Source: Aureibaculum marinum
Lineage (GTDB): Bacteria > Bacteroidota > Bacteroidia > Flavobacteriales > Flavobacteriaceae
Direction: 5' to 3'
DNA: 64,000 nt
Assembly (NCBI RefSeq): GCF_003813905.1
Contig: NZ_RPFJ01000015.1
Location: 1-64,000, forward strand
The notes below the pieces were generated by a model. That model was given only the letters and a program-made list of their open reading frames with translations, was not told the DNA's origin and searched no databases. The position numbers were made by a program, and so were the translations under genes. Below, one piece after another: positions 19,853 to 27,892 of this stretch. How positions within the stretch are numbered: position 1 is the first letter of the stretch; each line of letters begins with the position of its first letter.

Positions 19853-20461
19853 TTAGTTTAATTGTTTTTTGTCAATAATTTTATTTAATATTTTTAAACC
19901 TTTTGGAGTACACAATCCTCTTAAGTGATATTCTAAATAATGATCCATTAATTCTGAGATAGAAAATTCTTTGGCTGAAAAATATTCTTGATCTTTTAAA
20001 ATTAATACATTGTGAAAGTATATCGTTGCAATAAAATTAATGTTGATAGAATCTCTGTATAAGTTTTCAGATATTCCTCTCATTAAATTTTCCTTAACAC
20101 ATGAAATCATTATGTTAAATTTATTTTTTTTAAGTTTTTCAAAAATTTTAGGATAATACTTTTGCAACTGGTATTGGGGTGAAGTTTTTTCATTTTTAAG
20201 ATACTTCATTACAAATCTTTTTATTTCATACACTTCTTCTATTGGGTTTTTGTTTAATTTACAAATTTGGTTTATTCCGTTATTTATAACATTAGAAGTG
20301 TAGATTGTTGAGGCTTCAATAAGTTTTGTCTTATTTGGATAATGTTGGTATATCGTTTTTTTTGAAATTCCCATATTATGAGCAATATCATCCATGGTTA
20401 CACTTTTAAAACCATAGTTTAAGAATAAATTTGTTGCTGTATCTAATATTTTATCCTTCAT
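19853..20461 (-). CDS. TetR-family transcriptional regulator
   Basis: A 202-residue DNA-binding protein, first gene of the efflux operon. The N-terminal TetR helix-turn-helix is clear: ILDTATNLFLNYGFKSVTMD, then IAHNMGISKKTIYQHYPNK (about residues 4-45). The C-terminal two thirds are helical and presumably bind a ligand and dimerise. The start at 20461 is preferred over an in-frame start at 20500, which would lie inside the promoter and add residues outside the domain. A perfect inverted repeat overlaps the -33 element just upstream, so autorepression relieved by a pump substrate is the likely control. The stop codon abuts the tolC start. Confidence 0.93.
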   Translation of the reverse strand: MKDKILDTATNLFLNYGFKSVTMDDIAHNMGISKKTIYQHYPNKTKLIEASTIYTSNVINNGINQICKLNKNPIEEVYEIKRFVMKYLKNEKTSPQYQLQKYYPKIFEKLKKNKFNIMISCVKENLMRGISENLYRDSININFIATIYFHNVLILKDQEYFSAKEFSISELMDHYLEYHLRGLCTPKGLKILNKIIDKKQLN

Positions 20462-20469
20462 AATGGCGG

Positions 20470-20513
20470 CAAAAGTAAAAAAAGGAAACTTAATAAACAA
20501 AAATAGTTTCCTT
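20470..20513 (-). promoter_or_regulatory. Promoter of the efflux operon with probable TetR operator
   Basis: On the minus strand a TTG (20500-20498) is followed after exactly 20 bases by TACTTTTG (20477-20470), a full Bacteroidetes promoter. A perfect inverted repeat, AAGGAAACT (20482-20490) and AGTTTCCTT (20505-20513) with a 14-base spacer, brackets the -33 element. The start codon at 20461 lies only about 5 bases after the expected transcription start, so the mRNA may be nearly leaderless. Confidence 0.7.
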
Positions 20514-20585
20514 AGTTTTATTTTTTTTTAAAATCTTTTTTCTTATGCAGTTGAATAACGTTATTTTTACAAAAAAATTTAAGTT

Positions 20586-21551
20586 TTGATTTTAAAAAAT
20601 TACAAAGCAGTATTTTTAGAGCATCTGGCTAAAAAAATAAAGGTTAAAGAGCCTGCAAGTTTATATGAACCAATTGTTTACATATTAAATTTAGAAGGTA
20701 AACGTATCAGGCCAGTATTGGCATTAATGAGTTGTGAAATTTTTGGAGGTAAAGTCAATGATGCATTAGATGCTGCTTTGGCCATTGAAATGTTTCATAA
20801 TTTTTCATTAATACATGATGATATAATGGATGCAGCTCCGCTAAGAAGGGGAAAAGTCACGGTACATGAAAAGTGGAGTTTAAATACTGGAATTTTATCG
20901 GGCGATGCATTGTTAGTTTGGGCAAAGCAGTTGTTAGAGTCTTATGATGGCGATAAGTATAAAAGGTTAAATACCCTATTTACAAAGACTGCGTTAGAAG
21001 TTTGTGAAGGACAACAATATGATTTTGATTTTGAAACAACTTTTGATGTTGATGTTAGTAATTATATAAAAATGATTACTCAAAAAACTGCGGTATTGTT
21101 AGCGGCATCATTAAAGTTTGGTGCGATAATTGCAGGAGCAAACCAAGAAGATTCTGACAATATTTATCAATATGGGTTAAATTTAGGAATTGCTTTTCAA
21201 TTGCAAGATGATTATTTAGATATTTATGGTAAAGAAGATTTTGGAAAGCAAAGGGCAGGAGATATTATTGAGAATAAAAAAACCTTTTTGGTGTTAAAAT
21301 CTTTTGAATTGATGAATGACCAGGATAGAGAAGAATTAATAAAGTTATATGGCGTAAAAGGAGGTTCTGATAAAAAAATTGAAAATGTAATTACGCTTTT
21401 TAATAAGTATAAAGTTTCAGAATTAATTCAATTAGAAATTAAAAAGTATACATCACAGGCGATTCAAAATATTGAAAATTTATCGATTAGTGCACAAAAA
21501 AAGGAAAGTTTAGTTATTTTTGCAGAACAGTTAATGGAAAGAAAAATATAA
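20586..21551 (+). CDS. Polyprenyl (trans-isoprenyl) diphosphate synthase
   Basis: Soluble all-alpha enzyme that adds isopentenyl units to allylic diphosphates, supplying chains such as menaquinone side chains. Length 321 residues. Both aspartate-rich motifs are present: HDDIMDAAPLRRGK (first, DDxxD) and LQDDYLDIYG (second). GKRIRPVLALMSCEIFGG near residue 35 is the usual N-terminal substrate region. No ATG lies before residue 48; an in-frame stop at 20580-20582 leaves TTG at 20586 as the most likely start. It has no partner genes on its strand. Product chain length cannot be decided by eye, and the specific symbol is left open. Confidence 0.93.
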   Translation: MILKNYKAVFLEHLAKKIKVKEPASLYEPIVYILNLEGKRIRPVLALMSCEIFGGKVNDALDAALAIEMFHNFSLIHDDIMDAAPLRRGKVTVHEKWSLNTGILSGDALLVWAKQLLESYDGDKYKRLNTLFTKTALEVCEGQQYDFDFETTFDVDVSNYIKMITQKTAVLLAASLKFGAIIAGANQEDSDNIYQYGLNLGIAFQLQDDYLDIYGKEDFGKQRAGDIIENKKTFLVLKSFELMNDQDREELIKLYGVKGGSDKKIENVITLFNKYKVSELIQLEIKKYTSQAIQNIENLSISAQKKESLVIFAEQLMERKI

Positions 21552-21563
21552 TATCAAAAAAAA

Positions 21564-21594
21564 TTGTTCAGTTTCTAAATAAGTATTAATATTG
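21564..21594 (+). promoter_or_regulatory. Promoter for the tRNA-CAU gene
   Basis: TTG (21564-21566), a 20-base spacer, then TAATATTG (21587-21594), one base off TAnnTTTG. The expected start of transcription is a few bases before the tRNA at 21607. Confidence 0.55.
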
Positions 21595-21606
21595 CACTCC
21601 AAAATT

Positions 21607-21680
21607 GGACCCATAGCTCAGCTGGTTAGAGCACCTGACTCATAATCAGGGGGTCGAAGGTTCGAGCCCTTCTGGGTCCA
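21607..21680 (+). tRNA. tRNA with CAU anticodon (tRNA-Met, elongator-like)
   Basis: A 74-nt cloverleaf. The acceptor arms GGACCCA and TGGGTCC pair fully, the D arm contains AGCTCAGCTGGTTAGAGC, the anticodon stem-loop is CCTGA-CTCATAA-TCAGG with anticodon CAT, and the T arm is GAAGG-TTCGAGC-CCTTC. The discriminator is A and CCA is not encoded. CAU could also mark a lysidine-modified tRNA-Ile; sequence inspection alone does not exclude this. Elongator methionine is the default reading. Confidence 0.88.
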
Positions 21681-21860
21681 CTTTTAATTTAGGAAATGAG
21701 AGTTTTGCCTAAAATTATAGTAAAATTAAATAATCGAATTATTTATTTTACTATTTCTATAAAGATTAAATGTGTTTTATAGCATGATTATTAAGGCGTT
21801 TTAAAATTTTTAAAGTGAAAATAAAAGCTAAAGAACTCATATATCCTAAAAAAGAATTTA

Positions 21861-21868
21861 TATATTTG
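21861..21868 (+). promoter_or_regulatory. -7 element for the PID-CTERM mini-protein
   Basis: TATATTTG fits TAnnTTTG exactly and lies 48 bases before the preferred ATG at 21917. No clear TTG sits at the -33 position. Its position argues against the earlier in-frame start at 21815. Confidence 0.5.
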
Positions 21869-21916
21869 CAATTAATTAACGAGTTTTTCGTTAGTACTTG
21901 CAAAAAGGGGAAGTTT

Positions 21917-22135
21917 ATGTTAAGAAAATATTTGTTATTTCTATCTTTTACGGTGCTGTTTTTTATGTCAGGTAATGCATTTGCACAGATAGGTGGAGAT
22001 GGACCGCCTGCTCCGGGAGGAGCACCTGGTGACGGGCCAATAGTGCCTCCGCCAAATCCAATAGACGGTGGTTTGGGTATTTTATTAGCTGTTGGTGTTG
22101 GTTATGCAGTCAGAAAAATAAAAAAAGTAGACTAA
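21917..22135 (+). CDS. Small exported protein with PID-CTERM-like sorting tail
   Basis: A 72-residue protein made almost only of targeting signals: a signal peptide (LLFLSFTVLFFMSGNAFAQ), a short Gly/Pro linker, then PPPNPIDGGLGILLAVGVGY followed by a basic end (RKIKKVD). A Pro-Ile-Asp motif, a transmembrane helix and a basic tail are the hallmarks of the PID-CTERM sorting domain of Bacteroidetes. Any mature protein after processing would be about 20 residues of Gly and Pro. An in-frame start at 21815 would add 34 residues ahead of the signal peptide and is rejected. The function is unknown. Its stop overlaps by four bases the stop of ribE on the other strand. Confidence 0.75.
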   Translation: MLRKYLLFLSFTVLFFMSGNAFAQIGGDGPPAPGGAPGDGPIVPPPNPIDGGLGILLAVGVGYAVRKIKKVD

Positions 22136-22725
22136 CTCTTATATGCTTTTGTTAGTCTAGATACGTATTTCCCTATTACATCAAATTCTAAATTTACCAA
22201 ATCATTTATTTTTATCGAATTAAAGTTTGTGTGTGCATAGGTGTAAGGAATTATAGCCACACTAAACTTATTAATGTTCGAGTTTAATACCGTTAAGCTC
22301 ACTCCATTTACTGTAATGGAACCTTTTTCTATTGTAATGTTTTCTGAGTTTTTGTCATAGCTAAAAGTAAATATCCAACTTCCATTTTTCTCTTCTATAG
22401 CAATACATTTACCAGTTTGGTCAACGTGACCTTGAACTATATGTCCATCAAGGCGGTCGCCTAATTTCATCGCTCTTTCTAAATTTACTTTATCACTTAT
22501 TTTAAGTGATTTTAAGTTGGTTTTAGATAGTGTTTCGTCTATTGCAGTTACGGTATAATTATTTTTATTAATATCAACTACAGTTAAACACACTCCGTTA
22601 TGTGATATGCTCTGGTCAATTTTTAATTCGTTAGTTAATGAGCTTTTTATTGTGATTTGGAGGTTGGTTCTGTCTTTATCTAAAGCGATAACTTCTCCAA
22701 TGTTTTCTATTATTCCTGTAAACAT
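22132..22725 (-). CDS. ribE: Riboflavin synthase, alpha subunit
   Basis: Cytoplasmic enzyme that dismutates two 6,7-dimethyl-8-ribityllumazines to riboflavin and the pyrimidinedione. Length 197 residues, normal. The invariant N-terminus MFTGIIE fixes the start at 22725, three codons inside a longer frame. Two tandem lumazine-binding repeats are visible: HNGVCLTVV and GHIVQGHVDQTG, then ITVNGVSLTVL in the second. It is transcribed divergently from pdxA and converges on the PID-CTERM gene with a 4-base tail overlap, with no terminator in between. Confidence 0.96.
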   Translation of the reverse strand: MFTGIIENIGEVIALDKDRTNLQITIKSSLTNELKIDQSISHNGVCLTVVDINKNNYTVTAIDETLSKTNLKSLKISDKVNLERAMKLGDRLDGHIVQGHVDQTGKCIAIEEKNGSWIFTFSYDKNSENITIEKGSITVNGVSLTVLNSNINKFSVAIIPYTYAHTNFNSIKINDLVNLEFDVIGKYVSRLTKAYKS

Positions 22726-22744
22726 ATAAATCAATTTAAATCAG

Positions 22745-22752
22745 TACTTTTG
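22745..22752 (+). promoter_or_regulatory. -7 element for pdxA
   Basis: TACTTTTG matches TAnnTTTG and lies 30 bases before the pdxA ATG in the divergent ribE-pdxA gap. No convincing -33 TTG was found. Confidence 0.5.
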
Positions 22753-22782
22753 TAACTTCAAAAATACGAATTTAATTGTTGT

Positions 22783-23820
22783 ATGAAAAAAAATGAAACC
22801 ATAAGGGTTGGAATTTCAGTAGGTGATATTAATGGTGTTGGAATAGAAATTATTTTAAAAACATTTGAAGATTCTAGAATGTTAGAGTTATGTACTCCTA
22901 TAATTTTTGCTTCAAATAAGATACTTTCTGTTCATAAAAAACAACTTAATATTCACACGCAAACCTATGGAGTAGATTCAGTTTCTAAATGTGTTAATAA
23001 TAAAATAAATCTACTTAATGTGTGGAAAGAACAAGTAGAGGTTGACTTTGGAAAAGAAACTAAAGAAGGTGGTAAATATGCTTTTTTATCATTGCAGGCA
23101 GCAGTAAAAGCTTTAAAAGATGATGAAATTGATGTTTTAGTAACTGCACCTATTAATAAGCACAATATCCAGTCTAAAAAATTTAATTTTAGTGGGCATA
23201 CAGAATATTTAGAAGCTAACTTAGAAGGAGAAAGTTTAATGATTTTAATGACTGATGAACTTAAAATTGGTTTGATAACAGGTCATATACCTGTTCATAA
23301 AATTGTAGAAACAATAGATGCTGAACTTATTGAAAAAAAGGTCAACTTAATGTATAACTCATTAATTCAAGATTTTAAAATTAGTAAGCCAAAAATTGCA
23401 GTTTTAGGTTTAAATCCACATTGTGGTGATAACGGTGTAATAGGAGATGAGGAAGATCAACTAATCAGACCTACTTTAGAAAAAATTCAATCAGAAGGTA
23501 AGTTGGTTTATGGACCATATTCAGCCGATAGTTTTTTTGGGTCAGAAGCCTATAAAAATTTTGATGGTATTTTAGCGATGTATCACGATCAGGGTTTGGC
23601 ACCATTTAAAGCGTTGTCTTTTGGAAATGGTGTAAATTTTACTGCTGGGCTGAATAAAATTAGAACTTCTCCAGATCATGGTACCGCTTATGAAATAGCA
23701 GGGAAAGGAAAGGCAAATCACAACTCATTTAAGGAAGCATTATACACAGCAATTGATGTTTTTAAGAATAGAAAGGAATATAAAGAGCTAACTGAAAATA
23801 AATTACGCATAAGAAAATAA
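22783..23820 (+). CDS. pdxA: 4-hydroxythreonine-4-phosphate dehydrogenase
   Basis: NAD-dependent enzyme of the DXP-dependent pyridoxal phosphate pathway; oxidises 4-phosphohydroxy-L-threonine before ring closure by PdxJ. Length 345 residues. Characteristic stretches include VGISVGDINGVGIEI at the start, VTAPINKHNI, SGHTEYLE with a metal-binding His, MYHDQGLAPFKALSFG, and RTSPDHGTAYEIAGKG near the C-terminus. It heads a row of pdxA, a YceD-like gene, rpmF, fabH, accB and accC that is often conserved in flavobacteria, although internal promoters are visible before the YceD-like gene and fabH. Confidence 0.96.
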   Translation: MKKNETIRVGISVGDINGVGIEIILKTFEDSRMLELCTPIIFASNKILSVHKKQLNIHTQTYGVDSVSKCVNNKINLLNVWKEQVEVDFGKETKEGGKYAFLSLQAAVKALKDDEIDVLVTAPINKHNIQSKKFNFSGHTEYLEANLEGESLMILMTDELKIGLITGHIPVHKIVETIDAELIEKKVNLMYNSLIQDFKISKPKIAVLGLNPHCGDNGVIGDEEDQLIRPTLEKIQSEGKLVYGPYSADSFFGSEAYKNFDGILAMYHDQGLAPFKALSFGNGVNFTAGLNKIRTSPDHGTAYEIAGKGKANHNSFKEALYTAIDVFKNRKEYKELTENKLRIRK

Positions 23821-23838
23821 TTTTTATAAAATTTTTAT

Positions 23839-23846
23839 TACATTTG
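23839..23846 (+). promoter_or_regulatory. -7 element before the YceD-like gene
   Basis: TACATTTG matches TAnnTTTG and lies 24 bases before the ATG at 23870. It suggests that the YceD-like gene and rpmF have their own promoter besides read-through from pdxA. Confidence 0.5.
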
Positions 23847-23869
23847 CACGCTCAATTTTGATGGACGCT

Positions 23870-24400
23870 ATGAAAAAGAAAATGTTTGTAATTCCTTTTA
23901 GGGGATTAAAAGAAAAAAATCATCAGTTTGAGTATGAAATAAAAAGAGAGTTCTTTGAGTTTTATCAATATGAGGATGTTTGCGATGCCAATCTATTAGT
24001 ACAATTAGATTTTAATAAAAAAAGTACATTAATAGAGGCTAGTTTTAAGGTGACAGGTTCGGTTGAGGTTATTTGTGATTTAACAAACGAACCTTTTCAG
24101 CAGCCCATAGATGCTAAGTTAGATTTAGTAATTAAATTCGGTGAAGAGTTTAATAATGAGGATACAGATATTTTAATTCTACCTCATGAAGCATATGAAG
24201 TGGATCTTTCTCAGTACATTTATGAAATGATTGTATTAGCAATACCAATAAAAAAAGTTCATCCTGGAGTAAAGGATGGTACGTTAAAGTCTGAAATATT
24301 AGATAAATTAGAAGAATTAAAACCTAAAGAAGAAATTAAAAATAATAAAAGTTCTGATCCTAGATGGGATAAATTAAAAGGACTGTTAACAGATAAATAA
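23870..24400 (+). CDS. YceD/DUF177-family protein
   Basis: A 176-residue cytoplasmic protein of the DUF177 (YceD) family, recognised by its place directly before rpmF and by conserved features: [17 protein letters not shown] at the start, [20 protein letters not shown] in the middle, and a C-terminal [11 protein letters not shown]. The family is linked to ribosome assembly, in particular 23S rRNA or L32 maturation, but the mechanism is not settled. ATG codons at 23861 and 23870 are both possible; the second gives the usual short N-terminus. It lies seven bases from rpmF. Only one cysteine is seen in the middle region, so a metal-binding role is not supported. Confidence 0.88.
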   Translation: MKKKMFVIPFRGLKEKNHQFEYEIKREFFEFYQYEDVCDANLLVQLDFNKKSTLIEASFKVTGSVEVICDLTNEPFQQPIDAKLDLVIKFGEEFNNEDTDILILPHEAYEVDLSQYIYEMIVLAIPIKKVHPGVKDGTLKSEILDKLEELKPKEEIKNNKSSDPRWDKLKGLLTDK

Positions 24401-24407
24401 GTATAAA

Positions 24408-24602
24408 ATGGCACATCCTAAAAGAAAAATTTCTAAACAAAGAAGAGATAAGAGAAGAACTCATTATAAAGCAACAACTCCTCAAATAGCAAAAGATCCT
24501 ACTACAGGTGAAGCACATTTATATCATAGAGCTCATTGGCATGAAGGTAAATTATATTACCGTGGTCAAGTAGTTATTGATAGTGAAGAAGCTATTGCAT
24601 AA
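24408..24602 (+). CDS. rpmF: 50S ribosomal protein L32
   Basis: A 64-residue basic ribosomal protein. The start [17 protein letters not shown] is the family signature (AVPKRK-type), followed by the middle [11 protein letters not shown] and LYHRAHW. No zinc-binding cysteines are present, so this is the cysteine-free L32 form. It follows the YceD-like gene by seven bases, the standard arrangement, and a strong terminator follows. Confidence 0.97.
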   Translation: MAHPKRKISKQRRDKRRTHYKATTPQIAKDPTTGEAHLYHRAHWHEGKLYYRGQVVIDSEEAIA

Positions 24603-24620
24603 CCCAAAACTTATTACTGC

Positions 24621-24650
24621 AAAAAAACCCTCTTTTTTGAGGGTTTTTTT
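24621..24650 (+). terminator. Rho-independent terminator
   Basis: AAAAAAACCCTC and GAGGGTTTTTTT form a perfect 12-bp stem around six Ts. It ends the rpmF transcript before the fabH promoter. Confidence 0.92.
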
Positions 24651-24690
24651 GCGTTTTGTCGTTAATTTAAGGGAAAACTACATCTTTTTA

Positions 24691-24722
24691 TTGAAAAAAC
24701 GAAATAAAATTCATTACATTTG
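24691..24722 (+). promoter_or_regulatory. Promoter of fabH
   Basis: TTG (24691-24693), a 21-base spacer, then TACATTTG (24715-24722). It implies a 5' leader of about 135 bases before fabH; no riboswitch or operator was recognised in that leader. Confidence 0.6.
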
Positions 24723-24864
24723 AAATCTATTTTATTGAATTGATTCTATCTTTTTACATTTTAAAGCATGGTCATTTTGTGACTAACTAATGTCTTTATG
24801 AGTTGAATATCAACTTTAAATGGAAAAGTTTAATTAATTTATCAATACCTACTAAAAAAAACAT

Positions 24865-25866
24865 ATGACTAAAATTACTGCTGCCATAACAGCTGTTGGA
24901 AAATATGTTCCTGACCATGTACTAACAAATCAGATGTTAGAAAGTATGGTGGAGACTAATGACGAATGGATTACTACACGGACAGGAATTAAAGAACGAA
25001 GAATTTTAAAAGAACCTGGTAAAGGAACTTCTTTCTTGGCTATCAAAGCTGCTGAAGATTTATTATCAAAATCTAATTTAGACCCTAAAGATATTGATTT
25101 AGTAATTGTAGGAACAGCTACGCCAGATATGCAAGCAGCATCAACATCAGCTTTTGTAGCTTCACAAATTGGAGCCACAGAAGCTTTTTCATTTGATTTA
25201 GAATCTGCTTGTTCTAGTTTTCTTTTTGGCATGTCAACAGCTGCTAGATATATAGAATCAGGTAGATATAAAAAAGTATTGTTGATTGGGGCAGATATGA
25301 ACTCTTCAATGATTGATTATACAGACAGAGTAACTTGTATAATTTTTGGTGATGGGGCAGGAGCAGTATTGTTTGAACCTAATACTGATGGTTTTGGTTT
25401 ACAAGATGAATATTTAAGAAGTGATGGTAACGGAAGAGAATATTTAAAAGTTGCTGCTGGAGGTTCGTTAATGCCAGCAACTGAAGATACCGTAAAACAA
25501 GGATTACACTATGTTAAACAAGATGGTAGAACTGTTTTTAAATTTGCAGTTTCCAATATGGCTGATGTAAGTGAAAAAATTTTAGAAAGAAATAATTTAA
25601 CCAAAGATGATATATCTTGGCTAGCACCACACCAAGCAAATAATCGAATTATAGAGGCAACAGCCAATAGAATTGGGTTAGATATGGAAAAAGTAATGGT
25701 AAATATCCATAAATATGGAAATACAACTTCTGCTACTTTACCTCTTTTGCTAGCTGAATATGAAAACCAACTCCATAAAGGAGATAATATAATTTTTGCA
25801 GCATTTGGTGGAGGTTTCACATGGGGAGCCATCTATTTTAAATGGGCATACAATTCAGATAATTAA
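24865..25866 (+). CDS. fabH: Beta-ketoacyl-ACP synthase III
   Basis: Starts type II fatty acid synthesis by condensing acetyl-CoA or a branched acyl-CoA with malonyl-ACP. Length 333 residues. The catalytic triad is complete: Cys116 in ESACSSFLFG, His256 in APHQANNRI and Asn286 in IHKYGNTTSATLP. The N-terminus ITAVGKYVPDHVLTN and the segment WITTRTGIKERR are typical. It is followed by accB and accC, which make its malonyl substrate, so the three form a fatty-acid initiation unit. Primer preference cannot be read from the sequence. Confidence 0.97.
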   Translation: MTKITAAITAVGKYVPDHVLTNQMLESMVETNDEWITTRTGIKERRILKEPGKGTSFLAIKAAEDLLSKSNLDPKDIDLVIVGTATPDMQAASTSAFVASQIGATEAFSFDLESACSSFLFGMSTAARYIESGRYKKVLLIGADMNSSMIDYTDRVTCIIFGDGAGAVLFEPNTDGFGLQDEYLRSDGNGREYLKVAAGGSLMPATEDTVKQGLHYVKQDGRTVFKFAVSNMADVSEKILERNNLTKDDISWLAPHQANNRIIEATANRIGLDMEKVMVNIHKYGNTTSATLPLLLAEYENQLHKGDNIIFAAFGGGFTWGAIYFKWAYNSDN

Positions 25867-25885
25867 CCTAATAAAATCTAAACTA

Positions 25886-26359
25886 ATGGATTTAAAAGAG
25901 ATACAAAACTTAATTAAGTTCGTTGCTAAATCTGGTGCAAACGAAGTTAAATTAGAAATGGAGGATGTTAAAATAACCATTAAAACAGGTGCTGAAAAAA
26001 CTGAAACTACAATTGTTCAGCAGGCACCAACCGCACCAGTTCATATGGCTCCAGCTCCAGTGCAACCAGCTATAACAACTGCAGATAGTACAGCTGATTC
26101 TGCTAAAGAAGAATCTAAATATGTTACAATAAAATCACCCATTATAGGTACTTTTTACAGAAGACCTTCTCCTGACAAACCAATTTTTGTTGAGGTTGGA
26201 AGTACAATTAATCCTGGTGATACTGTTTGTATTATTGAAGCCATGAAGCTTTTTAATGAAATTGAATCTGAAATTTCTGGTAAAATAGTAAAGGTTTTAG
26301 TTGAAGATGCTTCTCCTGTAGAATTTGATCAACCTTTATTTTTAGTTGATCCATCATAA
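25886..26359 (+). CDS. accB: Biotin carboxyl carrier protein of acetyl-CoA carboxylase
   Basis: Carries biotin between the carboxylase and transferase of acetyl-CoA carboxylase. Length 157 residues. MDLKEIQNLIKFVAKSGANE is the usual N-terminus, an Ala/Pro linker follows (about 53-80), then the biotinyl domain with EAMKLFNEIES; the biotinylated Lys is residue 121. The motif is AMKL rather than the more common AMKM. A longer frame from 25796 runs inside the end of fabH and is rejected because the conserved N-terminus begins at 25886. It lies 20 bases after fabH and 102 bases before accC. Confidence 0.96.
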   Translation: MDLKEIQNLIKFVAKSGANEVKLEMEDVKITIKTGAEKTETTIVQQAPTAPVHMAPAPVQPAITTADSTADSAKEESKYVTIKSPIIGTFYRRPSPDKPIFVEVGSTINPGDTVCIIEAMKLFNEIESEISGKIVKVLVEDASPVEFDQPLFLVDPS

Positions 26360-26386
26360 CAATTAAAAATTCCAATCTTTAAAATT

Positions 26387-26412
26387 CCAAATTTCAATTG
26401 ATTTGAATTTGG
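26387..26412. repeat. Imperfect inverted repeat between accB and accC
   Basis: CCAAATTTCAA (26387-26397) and TTTGAATTTGG (26402-26412) form an imperfect stem within a stretch that also holds two other ATTCCAA-like copies. There is no T tail, so it is not an obvious terminator; a dispersed AT-rich repeat or an mRNA processing element are possibilities. Confidence 0.45.
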
Positions 26413-26461
26413 CGTGTAAAAACCCAAGTAACATTGGGAGAATTTTTTAAAAAGAAAAGTT

Positions 26462-27805
26462 ATGTTTAAAAAAGTGCTTATTGCAAATAGAGGAGAAATA
26501 GCTCTTCGAATTATACGGACCTGTAAGGAAATGGGCATAAAAACGGTAGCTGTGTATTCCACTGCAGATGCTGAGAGTTTACATGTAAGATTTGCTGATG
26601 AAGCTGTATGTATTGGACCTCCTCCTAGTAGTGAATCTTATTTGAAGATGTCAAATATTATGGCTGCAGCTGAAATTACTAATGCTGATGCCATACATCC
26701 TGGATATGGATTTTTATCAGAAAACTCTAAGTTTTCTAAAATGTGTGCAGAGCATGATATAAAGTTCATCGGTGCTTCTCCAGAGATGATTGATAGAATG
26801 GGAGATAAAGCTTCTGCTAAAGCAACTATGAAAGCGGCAGGTGTACCATGTGTTCCCGGTAGCGATGGTGTTATCAAAGATTTTGAAGAATGTAAAAAAA
26901 TAGCTTTAGAAACAGGTTATCCTGTAATGCTAAAAGCAACTGCTGGTGGTGGAGGAAAAGGAATGCGAGCTGTTTGGAAAGAGGAAGATTTGAAGAAAGC
27001 TTGGGATTCTGCAAGACAAGAAGCTGCTGCATCTTTTGGTAATGATGGCATGTATATGGAAAAATTGATTGAAGAGCCTAGACATATTGAAATACAAATT
27101 GTTGGTGATTCATATGGAAAAGCTTGTCATTTATCTGAAAGAGATTGTTCAATACAACGTCGACATCAAAAACTTACAGAAGAAACTCCATCTCCTTTTA
27201 TGACTAAACCATTACGTAAAAAAATGGGAGAAGCTGCTGTAAAAGCTGCCGAATTTATTAAATATGAAGGTGCTGGTACAATAGAGTTTTTAGTTGATAA
27301 ACATAAAAATTTCTATTTTATGGAAATGAATACTCGAATTCAAGTAGAGCATCCAATTACTGAACAAGTAATAGATTTTGATTTAATTCAAGAACAAATT
27401 TTAGTAGCTGCTGGAGTGCCAATTTCAGGTAAAAATTATACACCAAAATTGCATTCTATTGAATGTAGAATAAATGCAGAAGATCCATATAATGATTTTA
27501 GACCTTCACCAGGTAGAATAACTACCTTGCATTCGCCAGGCGGACATGGTGTAAGATTAGATACACATGTTTATGCTGATTATGTAATACCTCCTCATTA
27601 CGATTCTATGATTGCTAAGTTAATAACTACAGCTCAGACCAGAGAAGAGGCTATTAATAAAATGAAAAGAGCATTGGATGAATTTGTTATTGAAGGAATT
27701 AAAACTACAATACCTTTCCATAGGCAATTAATGGATCATCCAGATTATTTGGCAGGAAATTATACTACCAAGTTTATGGAAGACTTTAAAATGAATCAAG
27801 AATAG
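26462..27805 (+). CDS. accC: Acetyl-CoA carboxylase, biotin carboxylase subunit
   Basis: ATP-dependent enzyme that carboxylates the biotin on AccB. Length 447 residues, standard. The N-terminus [20 protein letters not shown], the [10 protein letters not shown] segment, the glycine-rich ATP loop [12 protein letters not shown], the [13 protein letters not shown] stretch and the catalytic [15 protein letters not shown] are all intact. The carboxyltransferase subunits (accA, accD) are not in the window, as usual for this phylum. A terminator follows. Confidence 0.98.
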   Translation: MFKKVLIANRGEIALRIIRTCKEMGIKTVAVYSTADAESLHVRFADEAVCIGPPPSSESYLKMSNIMAAAEITNADAIHPGYGFLSENSKFSKMCAEHDIKFIGASPEMIDRMGDKASAKATMKAAGVPCVPGSDGVIKDFEECKKIALETGYPVMLKATAGGGGKGMRAVWKEEDLKKAWDSARQEAAASFGNDGMYMEKLIEEPRHIEIQIVGDSYGKACHLSERDCSIQRRHQKLTEETPSPFMTKPLRKKMGEAAVKAAEFIKYEGAGTIEFLVDKHKNFYFMEMNTRIQVEHPITEQVIDFDLIQEQILVAAGVPISGKNYTPKLHSIECRINAEDPYNDFRPSPGRITTLHSPGGHGVRLDTHVYADYVIPPHYDSMIAKLITTAQTREEAINKMKRALDEFVIEGIKTTIPFHRQLMDHPDYLAGNYTTKFMEDFKMNQE

Positions 27806-27818
27806 TTTAAAAAGAATA

Positions 27819-27848
27819 AAAATCCCAATTATAATCGGGATTTTTTTA
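27819..27848 (+). terminator. Rho-independent terminator
   Basis: AAATCCC and GGGATTT enclose a partly paired AT loop and are followed by seven Ts. It ends the fabH-accB-accC transcript. Confidence 0.85.
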
Positions 27849-27867
27849 TTTCATTACTGATTTTACC

Positions 27868-27875
27868 TATTTTTG
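27868..27875 (+). promoter_or_regulatory. -7 element for the Lrp-type regulator
   Basis: TATTTTTG fits TAnnTTTG and lies 18 bases before the ATG at 27893, implying a very short leader. No matching -33 TTG. Confidence 0.5.
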
Positions 27876-27892
27876 TTTAAAATTATAATCAA

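Noticed and set aside
25796-25885. N-terminal extension of accB that overlaps the end of fabH
   Set aside because: The conserved AccB N-terminus begins at 25886; the extension merely reads the fabH end in another frame.
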